This document shows positions 37,498 to 41,070 of a stretch of 41,070 nt of DNA, piece after piece. Within the stretch, counting starts at the first letter, position 1. The number at the start of each line of letters is the position of its first letter. The stretch is from an uncultured bacterium (lineage in GTDB: Bacteria > Patescibacteriota > Minisyncoccia > Moranbacterales > GWC2-37-73), in assembly GCA_903861715.1 (NCBI GenBank), contig CAIOVI010000048.1, positions 1 to 41,070 on the forward strand. Direction: 5' to 3'. The position numbers and the translations under genes are program-made. The notes under the pieces are model-generated. The model made no database searches and was not told the DNA's origin. It saw only the letters and a program-made list of their open reading frames with translations.

Positions 37498-38691
37498 ATG
37501 AATGTAGCAATCTTCACTAACAACTATCTGCCAAATCCCTACGGTGTCAGCGGGTCGATTGAAAGTTTTCGCAAGCAGCTGGAAGCATTGGGACACACGG
37601 TTTATGTTTTTGCGCCGAGTTTTAAAGGCTATGTGGATGAAAATAAGCGAGTTTTTAGATATCCGGCAATTGATTTGAAATTTAAAAACATCAGATTTCC
37701 AATCGCCATTTCTAATTCCTGCCTCGGCGGCAGACGGGCCTACCGTATTGGTAGGCTTTTGGAAAAATTGGAAATTGAGGTGATTCATGCGCAGCATCCA
37801 AACCTGCTGGGTTGGGAAGCTCGGCGTTGGGCCAAACGAAAAAACGTGCCCTTGATTTTCACTTGGCACACACTCTATGATCAATATGCTCATTTCGCGC
37901 CCATTATTCCTAGCAAATTAGCTGCTTGGTGGGCCATCGGCAATGCCAGAAAATATGCCAATCGAGCTGACCAAGTGATTGTGCCAACTGCTTCAGTGCA
38001 AAAAATCATCAGAGCCTGGGGAGTTTCTAACGAAAATCTGACGGTTGTTCCAACTGGCATCAATGAGAAACAATTTGAAAATTTTCACGGGTCGGAAATT
38101 CGTCAAAAATATGCAGTGGGTGAGGCTGAAATTTTGTTGGTGGTGATCACTCGATTTACAAAAGAAAAAAATTCCCAGTTTCTTTTTGAGGCAGTGGCAA
38201 AGGTGCTACAAAAAAACAAGCAAGTGAAATTTTTGGCAGGGGGCGACGGCGATTTGCTGGAAACGCTAAAGGATATCGCGGCCGAGAAAAATATTGCTGG
38301 GCAAGTTATTTTTGCCGGTTTTGTGCCCAATGAAATCAAAAAGGATTATTATGCGGCGGGAGACATTTTTGTTTTTGCTTCCAAATCTGAAACGCAAGGC
38401 ATGATTATTTCCGAAGCGATGTATGCAGGCTTGCCAGTGGTGGCAGTAGACGGCCCAGGAGTTCGGGATATGGTGACCAACCAAGTCACGGGCCTGCTGA
38501 CTGAGGAAAATGAAGCAGAATTTGCCGCTGCTGTTGAAAGATTGATCAAAGACAAGCAGCTCAGGCAGAAATTTGCTGAAAATGCTGGCAAAATTGCCAG
38601 ACAATTTTACACCGCCACCGTTTGCGCCCAAAAATTGCTGGCAGTCTATGAACAGGCTATAATGAGGAAGAAAGAAAAAGAAAGGCAATAG
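37498..38691 (+). CDS. GT4-family glycosyltransferase
   Basis: 397 residues, GT-B fold. N-terminal acceptor domain (NVAIFTNNYLPNPYGVSGSI, HAQHPNLLGWEARRWAKR) and C-terminal donor domain with VVPTGINEKQF, VVITRFTKEKN, FLAGGDGDLLE, and the EAMYAGLPVVAVDGPG block containing the usual ExxxxGxPVV site. It probably adds a hexose to a lipid such as diacylglycerol or to a surface glycan. Residues 74-81 (SCLGGRRA) come from an inverted copy of the palindromic element that is in the hydrolase gene just upstream. Confidence 0.88.
   Translation: MNVAIFTNNYLPNPYGVSGSIESFRKQLEALGHTVYVFAPSFKGYVDENKRVFRYPAIDLKFKNIRFPIAISNSCLGGRRAYRIGRLLEKLEIEVIHAQHPNLLGWEARRWAKRKNVPLIFTWHTLYDQYAHFAPIIPSKLAAWWAIGNARKYANRADQVIVPTASVQKIIRAWGVSNENLTVVPTGINEKQFENFHGSEIRQKYAVGEAEILLVVITRFTKEKNSQFLFEAVAKVLQKNKQVKFLAGGDGDLLETLKDIAAEKNIAGQVIFAGFVPNEIKKDYYAAGDIFVFASKSETQGMIISEAMYAGLPVVAVDGPGVRDMVTNQVTGLLTEENEAEFAAAVERLIKDKQLRQKFAENAGKIARQFYTATVCAQKLLAVYEQAIMRKKEKERQ
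37718..37740. repeat. Palindromic element in frame inside the glycosyltransferase gene
   Basis: Read on the minus strand it is GGCCCGTCTGCCGCC followed by GAGGCAGG, identical over 23 bases to the element in the hydrolase gene. Confidence 0.85.
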
Positions 38692-38825
38692 GGTAGTAAT
38701 GGATAGTGAGCATGTTGAAAAATTTCTGGTAATCTATGTGCGTTTTTTAATAATAATATTTTATTTTTTGTGTATCCTTAGTGTGAATTTTTGTTTTATG
38801 CTATGTGGTATATGTTACGCTTTTT

Positions 38826-39401
38826 ATGTATGAAGTAAAAAAGTTTGAGCATTTGTTGGGCTTGGAAGGTTTTTCGGATGAACTCTTGAAAAATCATTTC
38901 ACGCTTTATGAAGGTTATGTTAAAAATGTTAATGGTTTAGTTGATTTGCTTACCACAAAAGAAGCAGGAACAGTTGAATATAGCGAACTTCAACGTCGGC
39001 TAGGTTGGGAATTTGATGGCATGAGACTCCATGAACTTTATTTTGAAAATCTAATGAAGGGTGGCAGTGAGCTCGATGTGAATTCAGATTTGGGAAAATT
39101 GATGATAAAACTGTATGGAAGTTTTGAGAATTGGAAAAAGAATTTTGTTTCCGTTGGGATGATGCGAGGAATTGGCTGGGTGGTTCTGTATTATGACCCT
39201 AATGCTAATGAACTATTTAATGTTTGGATTAATGAGCATGACACAGGACACCTAGTTGGATGCACTCCAATCTTAGTGCTGGACGTTTTCGAACACGCCT
39301 ACATGCTTCAATATGGTCTCAAAAAAGCTGACTACCTCGAAGCCTTCATGAAAAACATTTGCTTCCACGTCGCCAACGCCCGCTTTACTGCGGCGCAATA
39401 A
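38826..39401 (+). CDS. Fe/Mn superoxide dismutase
   Basis: 191 residues from ATG at 38826 (an upstream in-frame codon adds seven residues). Metal ligands are visible: His in LLKNHFTLYEGYVKN, His in MRLHELYFENL, and Asp and His in LDVFEHAYMLQYG. GSFENWKKNF and GIGWVVLYYD are conserved SOD segments. The usual NEH region appears as INEHDTGHLVG. It disproportionates superoxide in the cytoplasm. Metal choice cannot be decided from the sequence. The gene stands alone. Confidence 0.88.
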   Translation: MYEVKKFEHLLGLEGFSDELLKNHFTLYEGYVKNVNGLVDLLTTKEAGTVEYSELQRRLGWEFDGMRLHELYFENLMKGGSELDVNSDLGKLMIKLYGSFENWKKNFVSVGMMRGIGWVVLYYDPNANELFNVWINEHDTGHLVGCTPILVLDVFEHAYMLQYGLKKADYLEAFMKNICFHVANARFTAAQ

Positions 39402-39425
39402 GATTTTTGCGAAAATAAAAAGAAT

Positions 39426-39455
39426 AAAGGCTCATCACAAGAGATGAGCCTTTTT
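39426..39455. terminator. Bidirectional terminator between SOD and pyrC
   Basis: AAAGGCTCATC (39426-39436) and GATGAGCCTTT (39443-39453) form an 11-bp stem, A-rich before and T-rich after, serving both convergent genes. Confidence 0.85.
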
Positions 39456-39477
39456 GATTAAGGAATACAGAAGATTG

Positions 39478-40542
39478 CTAATTTTTAACTCTCCAGGCAG
39501 TTTCACCACCACCCAGGAAGACGGGAATTCCAGCAATCAGCTTTGGATTTTTTTCCGCTTCCTTGACGAGTGTGATTTTTTCTTTGCTTGGATCAAGGCC
39601 ATAAAACTCAGGACCAAAAATTGAAGCAAAATTTTCAAAATACTTCCGTTTGCCATGAGCATCGAAAAGTTCCGCATACTTTTGAAGTGAAATCGGATCC
39701 GAAAAAATGCCAGCGGCTGGTTTTTCTTTCCGAATCTTTGCTTCCAAAAGATGAGGTGCGCTGTCAGTGCCGAGGAAGAATCTTGGATCCCCACTAAACA
39801 TGGCCTCAATCACTGCTTCCCGATCTTTTGGATATTTGGCAATCGGTTTGCAATATAGCCTTGAATCAACAAATTTTCCTCTCCAGTTGATAACCATAGG
39901 GAAAGTAATCGATGCATGATGGATTGCCAGAGTCACGCCTATCCGATACTTACGAGGCAAATTTCTGATAAAATGAATCATTTGCCATGAGGATGCGTGC
40001 TCCACCATGATTTTGAGTTTTGGAAAATTTCTGAGCAGATATTGCAGGAAGAGGATGGCCTGTTCTTCTTGGTATCTCGGGTCAATTTTTTTCCCATTTG
40101 TATCAAATTCGACCTCAAAATGACAAGAAAAAACACAATCATTTTCAATCAGCAACTCAAAAAATTCTCGAAAAGCTGGCGTGTAGAAATCATAAAGTGA
40201 CAGGCCCGGAGATCCATTAGTCGAAAGACCTCCAGGGAGGAACTTGTAGACTCGAATGCCAAGTTTTTTGGCTGCTGGAAAAATAGTTTTGCGATTCGCA
40301 AGCAGGTTTTGAGTCACCATCAGAGGAACAATTGCCTTGAAGGAAGGCGCAATCTCTAGAATAGCTCCCTTGTAGGCCAGATTTTTTTCAATCGTGTCGA
40401 TGACTTCATCGCCTGGCAAATTTCCCATACAGACACCGCCAAAATAATGTTGGGCGGTGTAGGGCACAACATCTTTCATCATCTGACCGTTGCGAAAATG
40501 AACGTGGCCGTTAAACGGTTTGGTAATTTCGATTGTTTCCAT
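39478..40542 (-). CDS. pyrC: Dihydroorotase (PyrC, class II type)
   Basis: 354 residues. Metal-site motif NGHVHFR is near the N-terminus, the bridging carbamylated Lys is in VYKFLPGG, His ligands are in CHFEVE and VEHASS, and the catalytic Asp is in LGTDSAPH. It closes N-carbamoylaspartate to dihydroorotate in pyrimidine synthesis. The ATG at 40542 is chosen because GGAGGAG lies directly upstream, and an in-frame TTG at 40557 is part of that site. The pyrD remnant ends at 40545, so the two formed an operon. Confidence 0.92.
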   Translation of the reverse strand: METIEITKPFNGHVHFRNGQMMKDVVPYTAQHYFGGVCMGNLPGDEVIDTIEKNLAYKGAILEIAPSFKAIVPLMVTQNLLANRKTIFPAAKKLGIRVYKFLPGGLSTNGSPGLSLYDFYTPAFREFFELLIENDCVFSCHFEVEFDTNGKKIDPRYQEEQAILFLQYLLRNFPKLKIMVEHASSWQMIHFIRNLPRKYRIGVTLAIHHASITFPMVINWRGKFVDSRLYCKPIAKYPKDREAVIEAMFSGDPRFFLGTDSAPHLLEAKIRKEKPAAGIFSDPISLQKYAELFDAHGKRKYFENFASIFGPEFYGLDPSKEKITLVKEAEKNPKLIAGIPVFLGGGETAWRVKN

Positions 40543-40544
40543 TG

Positions 40545-41000
40545 TTATCTCCTCCAAGAGATTGAGTTAGCTTGTTGAATGATTTTTTGAACGTTCCAAG
40601 GACGCAGAAATGCGACCGAACCAATTGCGATTGCGCTTGCGCCTGCTTCGCTCAAGCGAATAACATCGTCTGGGCAAAGAATGCCTCCGCCAGCTATTAT
40701 CGGCATTGTGATTCCATAGACGCGAGCTTCTTCCACCCATCTTTCCACAATTGGCAAGAGCGGTTTTCCAGAAAGACCCCCTGGCTGTTTGAAACCCCTC
40801 TTTATCAGAGGAGAAACATCGGAACCAAAAAGTTTTTTCCAATTGATCCACTCTGGCATTTCTCCAAAAGGAATTGTGTTTGAACAGGTGATTGAATCAA
40901 AGATATTTGCTGCTTGAATTTCTTTGATGGCTATGGTGGTTCCCTTTGTCAACACAGCTAAATTAGAAAAAGTAGAGGGAAAATTTTTAAAAATTATTAG
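40545..41000 (-). pseudogene. pyrD: C-terminal part of dihydroorotate dehydrogenase, cut by a transposase gene
   Basis: The frame reads NFPSTFSNLAVLTKGTTIAI, then FDSITCSNTIPFGEMPEW, GLSGKPLLPIVERWVEEAR and the FMN phosphate-binding IIAGGGI..AGASAIAIGSVAF. This is the last half or less of a dihydroorotate dehydrogenase. The FMN-binding N-terminal half and catalytic region are absent. A transposase stop codon lies in the same frame at 41001. Either an insertion sequence disrupted pyrD or the assembly joins through a repeat. The junction lies somewhere in about 40980-41003. Confidence 0.75.
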
Positions 41001-41070
41001 CTATTGAAAATGCACTTCCCTAGGGGTTGCGTATTCCAAAGATTGATGTCTGCGGGTATTATTGTAGAAA
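41001..41070 (-). CDS. C-terminal end of an IS3/IS481-type transposase (partial, cut by window end)
   Basis: 22 residues ending FYNNTRRHQSLEYATPREVH and a TAG at 41001-41003. The YNN.RRHQSL..TP.EV pattern is the C-terminal signature of rve-domain transposases. The sequence differs from the tail at the left window edge, so these are two different elements. Confidence 0.8.
   Translation of the reverse strand, partial: FYNNTRRHQSLEYATPREVHFQ

Noticed and set aside
37471-37893. 140-codon minus-strand frame over the start of the glycosyltransferase gene
   Set aside because: It is a shadow of the real gene. Its GPSAAEAG segment simply reflects the inverted palindromic element.

Overview
The window looks like a chromosomal piece of a Candidate Phyla Radiation (Patescibacteria) bacterium with the standard code (TAA, TAG and TGA all act as stops). 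The reasons are the gene set (several TrmB-type regulators, DUF5666-like proteins, three DedA proteins, small exported lysozyme-like proteins with no outer-membrane genes), single-gene units with consensus TTGACA-17-TATAAT promoters, several starts that look leaderless, and gaps full of degenerate TTTGTAG-type and CCTGCC..GGCAGG palindromic repeats. The assignment is inference. Both ends lie in C-terminal pieces of transposase-like genes, so the contig probably stops in insertion sequences.

Layout. 0-2.4 kb: an exported glucosaminidase-like gene behind an attenuator-like leader, then thiI. 2.4-7 kb: a repeat-rich gap, TrmB regulator 1 with a cobalamin-type radical SAM enzyme, and a DUF4143-type ATPase. 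7-10.6 kb: two copies of a complex hairpin repeat bracket a cassette (methyltransferase and an unknown gene on the minus strand, TrmB 2 on the plus strand), followed by another unknown minus-strand gene. 10.7-15.8 kb: ychF, then a MarR-HlyD-HlyD-DHA2 drug-efflux cluster. 16-18.8 kb: an ECF sigma factor and a probable membrane anti-sigma protein, separated by an unknown minus-strand gene and TrmB 3. 19-24 kb: a MacA/ABC ATPase/MacB-type permease efflux system with a DUF5666-like protein on each side and related direct repeats flanking the pump genes. 24-27 kb: DedA, a GT2 glycosyltransferase, a small membrane protein and rarA.

27-32.6 kb is a degraded accessory region: truncated RhuM, a frameshifted S51 peptidase fragment, an unknown gene, a HAD hydrolase, a Gfo/Idh/MocA oxidoreductase, a 0.9 kb repeat sink, and a DUF1016 nuclease killed by a stop codon and by a 131-bp insertion with an 8-bp target duplication. 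32.6-41 kb: a second glucosaminidase-like gene with the same leader design, a small secreted protein, two DedA paralogues, two alpha/beta hydrolases, a GT4 glycosyltransferase, an Fe/Mn superoxide dismutase, pyrC, and a pyrD remnant ending at a transposase.

The most interesting signal is the repeats. A CCTGCC..GGCAGG palindromic element occurs in gaps, inside other repeats (occupied and empty sites can be compared within the window), and in frame inside two neighbouring protein genes, much like Rickettsia palindromic elements. I found no tRNA, rRNA or CRISPR array.
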